DNA of 64,000 nt from Microbacterium lacticum. GTDB lineage: Bacteria > Actinomycetota > Actinomycetes > Actinomycetales > Microbacteriaceae. The notes under the pieces are model-generated. The model did not search any database. It was not told the DNA's origin and saw only the letters and a list, made by a program, of their open reading frames with translations. The translations under genes and the position numbers were made by a program. Location of the stretch: assembly GCF_006716815.1 (NCBI RefSeq), contig NZ_VFPS01000004.1:62001-126000 (forward strand), written 5' to 3'. Of the stretch, positions 16,342-24,359 are shown piece by piece; positions within the stretch are counted from its first letter, which is position 1; each line of letters opens with the position of its first letter.

Positions 16342-17237
16342 GCGAGCGCCCCGACGACCCGCAGGATCGTGCCGAGGTCGTCGACGGCGGCGGCCGGAGA
16401 GGCCGGAGCGAATCCCGCGATCGACGCGCCGACGAGCGGCACGCGGGCGCGGGCGGCGGCGATCGAGCGCAGCAGCGCGTCGAGCGACAGCCCGAACGGC
16501 ACCGGCAGGCCGACGCCGGAGATCACGGCAGGGTCGAGCACATCGAGGTCGACGTGGATGTAGAGGGCGGTGGCACCCGTCGCCGCGACCGCGTCGGCGA
16601 GGCGCTCGGGGCCGTCGAGGTCTTCGACGGAGAGGCGCAGCACACCGGCATCCATCGCGGCCGTCTCTTCGGCGTCGTCGAGCTCCCGCGCTCCGGCGAG
16701 GATCACCCGCTCGGCGGGCACGATCGGCCCGCCGGACGGGAGCGGCAGGTCGTCGATCACGGCGCGCAGGGCCATGCCCGCGAACGCGCCCGAGGGCGAG
16801 GAGGCGGGCGAGTTCAGGTCGCCGTGCGCGTCGAACCAGACCACCGCGAGGCGATCGTGCGCCGCGGCGGCGTGGGCGATCGCCGGCACCGCGACGCCGC
16901 AGTCGCCGCCGACCACGAGCGCCGGCTCGGCCGGGGCGGCCGCTTCGGTCGGCGCGGCCGCGGCGTCGAGGTCGGCGGCGGGCGTCGAGCCCTCGGGCGT
17001 GCGCGTGTCGGGGGCGCCCGCGGCCAGGGCATCCCTCACCGCGTCGGCGGTGCGCGAGAGCGCGCTGTAGCGCCGGATGCCCGTGTCGAGCGCCTCGCCG
17101 GCCGAGGTCGGCACCTCGACCCGCACCGTGCGAGCGCGCGGCAGGTCGCCGGCGATCGCCTCGGCGCCGTCGACGAGGTGCATCGCCCGCGCGGCGGGCG
17201 ACCCCTGCCACTGCGGCACGATGAGGAAACGCGTCAT
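16338..17237 (-). CDS. Arginase/agmatinase/formiminoglutamase-family protein
   Basis: A 299-residue ureohydrolase-fold protein. The dimanganese ligands are visible in GGDCGV (in place of GGDHS), WFDAHGDLN and HVDLDVLDP. The family cleaves guanidino groups to urea; GGDCGV instead of GGDHS drops the first histidine ligand, so activity may differ from true arginase. The ATG at 17237 is favoured over one six codons upstream because GGGAGG lies seven bases before it. An Ala/Pro/Glu-rich insert of about 35 residues splits the domain. Confidence 0.82.
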   Translation of the reverse strand: MTRFLIVPQWQGSPAARAMHLVDGAEAIAGDLPRARTVRVEVPTSAGEALDTGIRRYSALSRTADAVRDALAAGAPDTRTPEGSTPAADLDAAAAPTEAAAPAEPALVVGGDCGVAVPAIAHAAAAHDRLAVVWFDAHGDLNSPASSPSGAFAGMALRAVIDDLPLPSGGPIVPAERVILAGARELDDAEETAAMDAGVLRLSVEDLDGPERLADAVAATGATALYIHVDLDVLDPAVISGVGLPVPFGLSLDALLRSIAAARARVPLVGASIAGFAPASPAAAVDDLGTILRVVGALA

Positions 17238-17267
17238 GGGGTCATCCTCCCGCACAGCGCCCGCACG

Positions 17268-17334
17268 CGAGAAACCACTCCGCGCGTGAGAAACCGCGGC
17301 GGGCGTGGTTTCTCGACACGGGAGTGGTTTCTCG
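17268..17334. repeat. 67-bp four-part palindrome, GAGAAACC type (copy A)
   Basis: Two forward half-sites (CGAGAAACCAC at positions 1-11 and TGAGAAACC at 20-28) face two inverted ones (TGGTTTCTCG at 39-48 and 58-67). The copy at 51583-51649 has the same length and the same spacing of all four parts. It lies between the pspA and arginase-family genes. Confidence 0.85.
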
Positions 17335-17351
17335 GCGTGGTGGCGGGGTGG

Positions 17352-18086
17352 TTACTGCTCGATCGCGGGGGCGGGCGCGCCGGTCTTCAGCGCCGCGAGG
17401 CGCGCCTCGACCTCGGTGAGCTCGCCCACGTCCTCCAGCTGGTTGAACTGCGCGTCGAGCGAGGATGCCGCGATCTCGGCCTTGCCCGCCGCGAGCGCCT
17501 CCTGGCGGCGCACCTTGTCTTCGAAGCGGCCGATCTCGCTCGTCGGGTCCATGACGTCGATCGACCGGACCGCGTCGTGCACCTTGTTCTGCGCCTCGGC
17601 GCTCTTCTGCCGCGCCATGAGCTCGGAGGCCTTCGACCTCAGCTCGACGAGCTTCTGCTTCATGCCGTTGAGGCCGTCCTTGAGCTTGTCGACGACCTCG
17701 GTCTGCGCGGCGATCGAGGGGGCCAGCGCCTTCGCCTCGTTCTCCTCGCTGATCTGACGCTGCAGGGCGATCTTGGCGAGGTTGTCGAACTTGTCGGCGT
17801 CGGTCGTGTTGCCGGCCCGGCGCAGCTCGTCGGCCTTGCGGCTCGCGGCGAGCGCCTTGTTGCCCCACTCGGCGGCGGCCTTGACGTCCTCCTCGTGGTC
17901 GCGCTCGAGCAGGCGCAGGTTCCCGATCGTCTCGGCGATGGCCGATTCGGCGTCGGCGATGTTGTTGGTGTAGTCGCGGACGAGCTGGTCGAGCATCTTC
18001 TGCGGGTCTTCGGCGGAGTCGAGCATCGCGTTGACGTTCGCCTTCACGAGCGTCGAGATGCGGCCGAAGATGGACTGCTTTGCCAT
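17352..18086 (-). CDS. pspA: PspA/IM30-family membrane-stress protein
   Basis: A 244-residue, almost entirely helical protein. It begins MAKQSIFGRISTLVKANVNAM, the membrane-binding amphipathic helix, and continues with LDSAEDPQKMLDQLVRDY, an unmistakable PspA/IM30 signature, then long coiled coils rich in Ala, Glu and Lys. PspA polymers coat and stabilise damaged membrane. The ATG at 18086 has a GGAAAGGAAA ribosome site. It lies 97 bases downstream of a TPM-domain gene in the same direction, so the two probably share a transcript. Confidence 0.93.
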   Translation of the reverse strand: MAKQSIFGRISTLVKANVNAMLDSAEDPQKMLDQLVRDYTNNIADAESAIAETIGNLRLLERDHEEDVKAAAEWGNKALAASRKADELRRAGNTTDADKFDNLAKIALQRQISEENEAKALAPSIAAQTEVVDKLKDGLNGMKQKLVELRSKASELMARQKSAEAQNKVHDAVRSIDVMDPTSEIGRFEDKVRRQEALAAGKAEIAASSLDAQFNQLEDVGELTEVEARLAALKTGAPAPAIEQ

Positions 18087-18183
18087 CGGTTTTCCTTTCC
18101 TAACGGGAACTGGGGGTGTCGGTGGGTGTGGGAGGTCGGGGCTCGGATGCCGCGGGCGTTCGTGGCGGGCGCGGGAGGAGGAG

Positions 18184-20250
18184 TCAGAAGCGGCCGCCTC
18201 CGCGCCGGCTGCGGGTGCCGCCGCCGCCGAAGCTGCCGGGGCCCATGCCACCGCCCCGACTGCCGCCGCCGTAGCCGCCTCCTCCTCCGTACCCGCCACC
18301 GCCGAACATGCCGCCGCCACCGCCACGACCGCCGCCCAGCAGCGAGTTGATGACGATGCCGCCGAGCACGGCGCCCATCACGTTGCTGCCGCCGCCGCTT
18401 CCGCCGCCGCCGAACATGCCGTCGCCCGAGAAGGCGCCGACGTCGTTCTGCGCGTACTGGATCGCCTGAGCGGCGAGGTCGTTCGCGCGCTGGGCGTAGG
18501 GGAGCGCGGCGGCGGGGTCGGTCTGCTGCAGCTGACGGGCCTGCACGAGCGAGGCGCCCGCCTCGGCGAGCCGCGTGCGCGCCTCGGCGCCGATCGCACC
18601 GCGCCGCGAGGTGATGAAGTCCTCTGCCGCCGACACCTGCGCCTGGGCCTGCGTCATCAGGGCGTTCAGTTGCTGGCCAGCGCGCTGCGCCTGCGCCTGC
18701 GCGTCGCGCACCCCGGCGAGCGTCGCGTCGATCTGCGTGTTCGCGGCGTCGAGGTTCTGCAGGGCGGCGAGCGGCTGCTTGGCCGATCCGGCGAGGAGCG
18801 CCTTCGCGGCATCCACCTGTCCGCGGGTCGTCGTGATCACCCCGGCGAGGCGCCCATCGGTGTCGGGCAGGCCGCTCGCGGTCGCGATGTCCTGCTCGAT
18901 GTCGGCGATGAGGCCGGCGGCGTCGGTCTCGGCCTTGCCGAGGTCGGCGGCGAGGGTGCCCACGGCGGTGTGCAGCAGGTCGGCCTGCGCCACGGCGTCC
19001 TCGGCGGCGCGGATGCTGACGGCGGCGGCCGCCGAGTCGCCGGCGGCGATCGCCTGCTGCGCGGCGGTCAGCTGCTCGTCGGCGAAGGCGAGGTCGGTCG
19101 CGGCGTGCACGGGGTTGTCGGCGATCGTCGCGAGGGCGGCCGGGGCGTACGCGCCTTGGAGCGCGGCGAGCGCGCTCGCGCTCTGATCCTGCGCGGCGGC
19201 GACCGTCTGGCGCAGCGCCTGCACGCGGGCGAGCGCGTCGGGGGCATTCTGCTCGAGCTGGCGCAACTCGTCGAACGCCTTCGCCTTCTCGTCGAGACCG
19301 GCGTTCGCCCGCTCGCACAGGTCGATGATCTGCGCGTTCCAGGCGCGCACGTCGGCCTCGGAGTCGGGGGTGGAGTCGTCGAGCCGCTGCTGCAACTCGA
19401 AGGCCTGGTCGAGGGATGCCTTGGCATCCGTCAGCGCCTGCTCGAACTCCGCGGCCGCGGCGTCGCCGAACTGCGCGCGGGCGAAGCCGAGCTCCTGCTC
19501 GCTCGTCTTCATCGCGTCATCGGTCTGCACGAGCGCCGACGCGGCCCGGCGGCGCAGTTCGTCGGTGGACACCTGGGCGAGCGGGTCCTGCGGGGCATCC
19601 GCGCCGATCGCGCCACCGACACCGCCCTGTCCGCCCGCCACGGCGGGGGTCCTCTTGCGGCGGGAGCGCACGACGATCCAGATGACGAGCGCCGCGAGCG
19701 CCACGAGGACGAGGACCAGAAGGATCGGCGCGAGGGCGCCGCCGGAGCCGCCGGAGCCGCCAGTTCCTCCCGAGCCGCCCTTCACCGCGTCGGCCAGGCC
19801 GGCTGCGGCCGCCGTGGCGGCTCCCGCCCAGTCGCCGGAGGCGAGGGCGGGCTGCACCCGCTGCTGCTCGATCTGGCGAAGCTGATCCTCGCTCACGGGT
19901 CCCTGCGAGTAGCCGGACAGGTAGTACACGCGGTCGTCGGTGGCGACCGCGAGGAGGTACGGGTTGGGGCCGAGGCCGTTCGCCTCGGCCGTCGCGTTCG
20001 CCCATCCCTCGGGGCTCGTCGGGTCGGTGAAGGTCGGCACGTAGACGACCCACAGATCGACGCCCGAGGTGGTGGAGAGGGAGTCGAGCTCCTTCTCGAC
20101 GCTCGAGGTCTGCGAGGCGCTCAGCACCCCCGACTCGTCCAGCACGCGCGTGGCGCCCAGCGTCACCGGCGCGGTGGCGAGGGCTGCGCCCGCGCCCCCG
20201 AGCACGATCGTGACAGCGGCGGTCAGAGCCAGCATCAGACGCGTGCGCAC
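18184..20250 (-). CDS. TPM-domain membrane protein with Gly-rich C-terminus
   Basis: A 688-residue protein. Residues 1-26 form a signal peptide. The TPM domain (about 30-165) has TRVLDESGVLSASQTSSVEK, VDLWVVYVPTF and NPYLLAVATDDRVYYL. A Gly/Ser linker leads to one membrane helix (about 172-195), then a long Ala/Gln/Glu-rich coiled-coil region and a tail of GGGGSGGG- and GYGGG-type repeats ending in SRRGGGRF. The TPM domain thus faces outside and the coiled coil is cytosolic. TPM proteins occur with PspA; the coiled coil may bind PspA. GTG at 20250 with AAGGAGG upstream. Confidence 0.88.
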   Translation of the reverse strand: MRTRLMLALTAAVTIVLGGAGAALATAPVTLGATRVLDESGVLSASQTSSVEKELDSLSTTSGVDLWVVYVPTFTDPTSPEGWANATAEANGLGPNPYLLAVATDDRVYYLSGYSQGPVSEDQLRQIEQQRVQPALASGDWAGAATAAAAGLADAVKGGSGGTGGSGGSGGALAPILLVLVLVALAALVIWIVVRSRRKRTPAVAGGQGGVGGAIGADAPQDPLAQVSTDELRRRAASALVQTDDAMKTSEQELGFARAQFGDAAAAEFEQALTDAKASLDQAFELQQRLDDSTPDSEADVRAWNAQIIDLCERANAGLDEKAKAFDELRQLEQNAPDALARVQALRQTVAAAQDQSASALAALQGAYAPAALATIADNPVHAATDLAFADEQLTAAQQAIAAGDSAAAAVSIRAAEDAVAQADLLHTAVGTLAADLGKAETDAAGLIADIEQDIATASGLPDTDGRLAGVITTTRGQVDAAKALLAGSAKQPLAALQNLDAANTQIDATLAGVRDAQAQAQRAGQQLNALMTQAQAQVSAAEDFITSRRGAIGAEARTRLAEAGASLVQARQLQQTDPAAALPYAQRANDLAAQAIQYAQNDVGAFSGDGMFGGGGSGGGSNVMGAVLGGIVINSLLGGGRGGGGGMFGGGGYGGGGGYGGGSRGGGMGPGSFGGGGTRSRRGGGRF

Positions 20251-20629
20251 GGCGCACCCCCTCCTTCGCGAGACCTTCGCGACGGCCTCCTCCCGATCCT
20301 ATGCCGGGCCGCGTATGAGGCGATAGGTCGCGGCATGGGAATCGGCTATGCGCCCGGGTCGGGCTGGATCGGGCGGGGCCGCCCGGCCGGGCCGGGTCGG
20401 GCCGTGTCGCCAGGCCGTGCCGGGCCGGGTCGGGTCGCCGGGTCGTGCCCCGCAATGCCCCGCCGGGCTGGGCCGCGTGCCGCGTCGGCGTGACGCAGGG
20501 TTGGGCTGCGTCGGGCGGGGCCGCGTGCCGAGCCGCGCTGGCGATGCCGCGGACGGGGGCGGTGCGATCCGGGCGTCGCTGCCGGGCCGGGCGGCCCGCG
20601 GCAGGTAGCGTGTCGGATTCGGAGGCGAG
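20251..20629. other. Intergenic region with a low-complexity GC tract
   Basis: No gene is convincing here. The TPM gene promoter side occupies the first part. From about 20345 to 20620 the sequence is a drifting run of CGGGCCGGGTCGGG-like words, probably grown by slippage. A promoter for DUF3097 may lie near GGTAGCGT (20603-20610), but the distance to the start is longer than for other genes of the window. Confidence 0.6.
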
Positions 20630-21490
20630 ATGGTTCACGACGGGATCGACAGGTACGGCGGCGATGTGCTCGCCGCAGGGTGGCGGGATGCCGGGCGGCG
20701 GGTGGTGGCATCCGTTCCGGCCGACCCGGGTACGGTCGTCGAGGTCGCAGGCGACGGCTTCTGCGGCGCCGTCACCCGCGTGCAGTCGGGCACCGTCGAA
20801 CTCGAGGACCGCCGCGGTCAGCGCCGCCTCTTCCCGCTCGGTGGCGGGTTCCTCATCGACGGCGAGCCCGTGCTGCTCGGGCCGCCGAACCCCGCGTCGG
20901 GCGGGCCGGGCGGTGCCCGCGCGCCCCGCCGCACCGCCTCGGGTTCGTTCGCCGCGCCGGAGGCCCGGGCGCGCGTCGCGCGCGCGTCGCGCATCCTCGT
21001 CGAGGGTCGTCACGACGCCGAACTGGTCGAGAAGGTCTGGGGTGACGACCTGCGCGTGGAGGGTGTCGTCGTCGAGTATCTCCAGGGTGTCGACCTGCTC
21101 GACGACCTGCTCCGCGCGGAGCCGCCCGGGCCCGGGCGGCGCTACGGCGTGCTCGTCGATCACCTCGTCCCGGGGTCGAAGGAGTCGCGCATCGCGCAGG
21201 CCGTCGAGCGGGGGCCGCACGGCGCGCACCTCCGGATCGTGGGGCACCCGCACATCGACGTCTGGCAGTGCGTGCGCCCGTCTTCGCTCGGCATCGCGGC
21301 TTGGCCCGATGTGCCGCGCGGCATCGAGTGGAAGGTCGGGGTGAGCCGGGCGCTCGGCTGGCCCGCCCGCGATCAGGCCGACATCGCGCGCACCTGGCAG
21401 CGCATCCTCGGGTCGGTCAGGAGCTACCGCGACCTCGATCCGGCCCTCCTCGGACGCGTCGAGGAGCTGATCGACTTCGTCACCGAGTGA
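20630..21490 (+). CDS. DUF3097-family protein (possible Toprim-like fold)
   Basis: A 286-residue protein of an actinobacterial family of unknown function. The N-terminal 80 residues form a small beta-rich domain (GTVVEVAGDGFCGAVTRV). The C-terminal half has RILVEGRHDAELVEKVWGDD, then YGVLVDHLVPGSKE: an acidic EG at a strand end followed by a D-hD-like element and a basic loop, which recalls the Toprim domains of primases and RNase M5. That relation is my inference. The ATG at 20630 or nearby GTGs could start it. It is followed by an 83-bp palindrome and trmB. Confidence 0.78.
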   Translation: MVHDGIDRYGGDVLAAGWRDAGRRVVASVPADPGTVVEVAGDGFCGAVTRVQSGTVELEDRRGQRRLFPLGGGFLIDGEPVLLGPPNPASGGPGGARAPRRTASGSFAAPEARARVARASRILVEGRHDAELVEKVWGDDLRVEGVVVEYLQGVDLLDDLLRAEPPGPGRRYGVLVDHLVPGSKESRIAQAVERGPHGAHLRIVGHPHIDVWQCVRPSSLGIAAWPDVPRGIEWKVGVSRALGWPARDQADIARTWQRILGSVRSYRDLDPALLGRVEELIDFVTE

Positions 21491-21570
21491 CGTACGCAGG
21501 AGATCCGTCGCCGATCGCGCCGTTTAGGCCCCTGGCCGCCCCTGCGGGCCCGGATCTCCTGCATTCGTCA
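21488..21570. repeat. 83-bp palindrome, GCAGGAGATC type (copy 1)
   Basis: It opens TGACGTACGCAGGAGATCC and closes with GGATCTCCTGCATTCGTCA, which pair almost completely; the middle is GC-rich. The start overlaps the DUF3097 stop codon. A second copy of the same length is 146 bases downstream. Confidence 0.85.
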
Positions 21571-21715
21571 CCGGCACCCCGGTCAGCCGCCTGGCGCGGC
21601 CCGGCCTCAGCCCACCGGCCCTCCCCGTCTCGGCCGGCCGGCCCCTCTGCCGAGCGCCGCCTCGCGCCCGGGGCCGCCGGCCGAGACGGCCGTGACCCTC
21701 GGGCCCGAACCCGCG

Positions 21716-21798
21716 TGACGGGTGCAGGAGATCTGGCGCCGGAGGCGCCGTTCGGGGCCGCAGGGCGCCCGCGCGGGCCGGATCTCCTGCATTCGTCA
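21716..21798. repeat. 83-bp palindrome, GCAGGAGATC type (copy 2)
   Basis: It opens TGACGGGTGCAGGAGATCT and closes with GGATCTCCTGCATTCGTCA. The arms match copy 1, while the middle 45 bases differ, so the ends and length are conserved rather than the whole unit. It ends 16 bases before trmB. Confidence 0.85.
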
Positions 21799-21802
21799 CG
21801 GG

Positions 21803-21808
21803 TAGCCT
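21803..21808 (+). promoter_or_regulatory. -10-like box TAGCCT, six bases before trmB
   Basis: GTG 21815 follows by six bases, a leaderless arrangement. The box sits just after the second 83-bp palindrome, which would fill the -35 region. Confidence 0.45.
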
Positions 21809-21814
21809 GGGGGA

Positions 21815-22543
21815 GTGACCGACTCGACCCCGCGCTTCCGCGACAAGCCCGTCTCCTTCGTCCGGCGGAGCGGCCGGATGAGCGACGGCCAGGAGCGCGC
21901 CTGGGCCGAGCACGCCGGCTTCTACTTGATCGAGGTGCCGCGCGGGCAGGCGGCGACCAGCATCGAGCCCGGCAACCGGATCGACCCGGCCGAGACCTAC
22001 GGCCGGACGGCGCCGCTCGTGATCGAGATCGGCTCCGGCCAGGGCCACGCGATCGTGCACGCCGCCTCCGCGGCGCCGGAGCGCGACTTCCTCGCCGTCG
22101 AGGTCTTCCGCGCGGGGCTCGCCCGCACGATGCTCGACGCCGCCCGCGAGGGCGTCCAGAACCTGCGGCTCGTCGAGGCGAACGCGCCCGAGGTGCTCGA
22201 GCACCTGCTGCCCGAGGCGAGCGTCGACGAACTGTGGATCTTCTTCCCCGACCCGTGGCACAAGTCCAAGCACCACAAGCGCCGCCTCGTCGACCCCTCA
22301 TTCCCGCCGCTCGCCGCGCGGGCGCTGCGCGACGGCGGCGTGCTGCGCCTCGCGACCGACTGGGAGGACTACGCCCGGCAGATGCGCGCCGTGATAGCGG
22401 ATGCCGCGGACTTCGCCCCGGCGTTCGAGGGCGACTGGGCGCCGCGATTCGACGGACGCGTCATGACCGCGTTCGAACGGAAGGGCATCGCGAAGGGACG
22501 CGAGATCCGCGACCTCGTCTACCGCCGGGAACCGCGCGGGTGA
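21815..22543 (+). CDS. trmB: tRNA (guanine-N7-)-methyltransferase
   Basis: A 242-residue enzyme that methylates G46 of tRNA. The SAM site is LVIEIGSGQGHAIV, followed by FLAVEVFRAGLARTML, and the TrmB hallmark FFPDPWHKSKHHKRRLV, with DPWHK binding tRNA. The C-terminal LATDWEDYARQM and EDYRRE-like end are normal. The start GTG at 21815 is chosen because a -10-like box precedes it. The stop overlaps a GTG (22540) that opens a decayed gene, so the gene once had a coupled downstream partner. Confidence 0.94.
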   Translation: MTDSTPRFRDKPVSFVRRSGRMSDGQERAWAEHAGFYLIEVPRGQAATSIEPGNRIDPAETYGRTAPLVIEIGSGQGHAIVHAASAAPERDFLAVEVFRAGLARTMLDAAREGVQNLRLVEANAPEVLEHLLPEASVDELWIFFPDPWHKSKHHKRRLVDPSFPPLAARALRDGGVLRLATDWEDYARQMRAVIADAADFAPAFEGDWAPRFDGRVMTAFERKGIAKGREIRDLVYRREPRG

Positions 22544-22755
22544 GCGCCGCCGCCGATCGCCCCGCCGACGATCGGTCGGCGGCCGACGCGGCGCGCGAGT
22601 CGGGGCCGGGCGCCGACGGGGCGCCGGGCGCAGCGCCCGCTACGACGCCCGAAGCAGCGCCCGCTGTGACCGCCGGAGTGGCGCCCGACCCGGCACCCGC
22701 CGCGACGCTCGGGCGCACGCTCGTGCCCGCGCTTCTCGTGGCGCTCGCCGCGCCG
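22540..22755 (+). pseudogene. 5' remnant of a gene coupled to trmB
   Basis: GTG 22540 overlaps the trmB stop (GTGA). The frame reads an Ala/Pro/Asp-rich start and then ATLGRTLVPALLVALAA, which looks like the first membrane helix of a lost integral membrane protein. After that the frame only reads the complement of another gene start on the opposite strand. I cannot name the family. It is most simply the beginning of a gene whose rest was deleted. Confidence 0.4.
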
Positions 22756-22880
22756 AGGCCGATCAGTCCGAGGACCGACAGTGCGGTCGCGGTGCCGGTC
22801 GAGACCCGGTCGCGCAGCGGCGTGCGCGTGCGCGCGGATCGTGCGGCGACGGAGGGGTACGGGATGCTGGCGGTGACCAT
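22756..22880 (-). pseudogene. 5' remnant of an opposite-strand gene
   Basis: The reverse strand begins MVTASIPYPSVAARSARTRT at 22880 and goes on LRDRVSTGTATALSVLGLIGLG, a plausible start with one membrane helix, but then runs into the complement of the trmB-coupled remnant. The two fragments point at each other, which suggests that a deletion joined two converging genes near 22750. Confidence 0.35.
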
Positions 22881-22935
22881 GCTTCGACGCTACAAAGCGC
22901 GGCGGGCGAGGGCATCAGCCCAGGGAGGGATTCGC

Positions 22936-23328
22936 CTACGCCGCGAGGATGAACGCGCGGCGGACGGTGGCGCGGGCGAGCGTGAGGGTCAGCACCAGGA
23001 GAGTGACCAGGAAGAACCCGCCCAGGTAGACGGCGTCGCCGAACACGAGGTCGAGGAGCTCGAGCACGAGCAGCTTGCTTGCGGGGAGCACGAGCAGCAG
23101 CATCCCGATGTTGAGCGCGCGCATCCACGGCCCGCGCGGGGCCCGAATGCGCGCCACGATCCGCTTCTTCACGAACAGCACGCCCTCGAGCACGATCTTC
23201 AGCAGGACCGCGGTGAGAAGCGCGACGAGGAAGCTCTCCGAGATCACCGCCGGGAAGAGCTGGATGAACACGCGCAGCACGACCAGATAGACGAAGACGT
23301 CGACGAGATCGATGGGCCGCACCCGCAC
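22936..23328 (-). CDS. Small integral membrane protein, unknown function
   Basis: A 130-residue protein with four likely membrane helices: VDVFVYLVVLRVFIQLF, FLVALLTAVLLKIVLEGV, ALNIGMLLLVLPASKLLVL and YLGGFFLVTLLVLTLTLA. I do not recognise the family. The basic loop KKRIVARIRAPRGPW between helices 2 and 3 should face the cytosol. GTG at 23328 is preceded by TACACT five bases upstream on this strand. It is a single gene next to tRNA-Arg. Confidence 0.78.
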   Translation of the reverse strand: MRVRPIDLVDVFVYLVVLRVFIQLFPAVISESFLVALLTAVLLKIVLEGVLFVKKRIVARIRAPRGPWMRALNIGMLLLVLPASKLLVLELLDLVFGDAVYLGGFFLVTLLVLTLTLARATVRRAFILAA

Positions 23329-23399
23329 AGGCGAGTGTATCCCGGTCGGCGGGTCGCGACGCGCGGCTACGACCGTGACGTCATCGACGAGATGTGAAG

Positions 23400-23472
23400 T
23401 GCCCCCGACAGGAATCGAACCTGCGACCTTTGGTACCGGAAACCAACGCTCTATCCCCTGAGCTACGGAGGC
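23400..23472 (-). tRNA. tRNA-Arg, anticodon CCG
   Basis: The reverse strand folds into a cloverleaf of 73 bases. The acceptor GCCTCCG pairs with CGGGGGC (one T-G and no breaks), the D arm is GCTC...GAGC, the anticodon stem TTGGT/ACCAA holds loop TTCCGGT with anticodon CCG (reads CGG), and the T arm is GCAGG-TTCGATT-CCTGT. The discriminator base is A and no CCA is encoded. Confidence 0.95.
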
Positions 23473-23488
23473 GTACCGATCGAGGGTA

Positions 23489-24268
23489 TCACCGCGTGAT
23501 GGCTTCGACCGCCGCGGCCAGTCGCTCGGCGAGGTAGCGGTGACCCGCCGTCGACGGGTGGTCGCGGCCGAGTCCGGTGTCGATGACGTCGGCGTAGTTC
23601 GCCGGCGTGATCCAGTGCTCGCCGAGCGGGGAGAGGTACCACCAGCCCCGAGCGGCCGCCGCGCCGGCGAGGTCGCGGTCGATGCGGGCCGTCGCCGCCT
23701 CGACCGGGATCACCTGCGGTGCGGCGCCGAGGATCACGATCTGCGCGTGCGGATAGGTCGCGGCGAGGGCGTCCCACGCGGCATCCACCGCGGCGCGGTA
23801 CCCCGCCGCGGGCTCGCGTCGATCGTTGATCGATCCCTGCACGATTACGAGGTCGGGCTGCAGCTGCGGGTCGAGCGCGGCGATGCGGGTGCCGAAGTCG
23901 GGGCCGTCGAGCCCGGGCTTGAGATATCCCGAGCCGCGTACGCCGTCGACGATCGTCGTCCACCCGGTCATTCCCGCAACGACATATGCGTAGCCGAGGG
24001 TGGGGTCGGATGCCGCGGAACCGTACGTCCACGAGTCGCCGAAGATCAGCACGGTGGGATGCTCGGGCAGATCGAGCAGCTCCGGAGTCGTCGCCACGGC
24101 CACCGCGCCAGACCCCGCCGCGACGACCGCCTCGGGGGTGGCCGGGCTCGCCCACGGCCGCAGCAGCGCGGCTCCGGCGACCGCCGCGACCGCCACGGAG
24201 ACGGCCAGCATGACCCGCGCCCGACGGCGCCGCAGAGAGCGCTGAGGGGAGGGGGCGGAGGTCCGCAT
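23489..24268 (-). CDS. Exported SGNH/GDSL hydrolase
   Basis: A 259-residue protein. A basic N-terminus and one hydrophobic segment (residues 19-36) form a signal anchor or signal peptide. The SGNH blocks are IFGDSW (Ser79), GVRGSGYL, VQGSINDRRE with Asn, and DHPSTAGH with Asp and His near residue 237. It probably removes acyl or acetyl groups from a surface polymer or lipid. The ATG at 24268 is preceded by TACCCT six bases upstream on this strand. Confidence 0.88.
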   Translation of the reverse strand: MRTSAPSPQRSLRRRRARVMLAVSVAVAAVAGAALLRPWASPATPEAVVAAGSGAVAVATTPELLDLPEHPTVLIFGDSWTYGSAASDPTLGYAYVVAGMTGWTTIVDGVRGSGYLKPGLDGPDFGTRIAALDPQLQPDLVIVQGSINDRREPAAGYRAAVDAAWDALAATYPHAQIVILGAAPQVIPVEAATARIDRDLAGAAAARGWWYLSPLGEHWITPANYADVIDTGLGRDHPSTAGHRYLAERLAAAVEAITR

Positions 24269-24359
24269 GCGTCGAGGGTAAGCCACGCCGAGTGGGAACG
24301 GGAACAGGCGTCGAAACACGGCGTGCGACGGAGCCTCCGCGGCGTGCGAGGATACTTCG

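Noticed and set aside
17268..17334. CRISPR-like repeat of GAGAAACC
   Set aside because: Only four half-sites, two in each orientation, with no equal spacers and no cas genes. It is a palindrome, not an array.
20348..20608. A 86-codon forward frame in the gap upstream of DUF3097
   Set aside because: It is made of low-complexity Gly/Arg/Pro words produced by the CGGGCCGGG tract.
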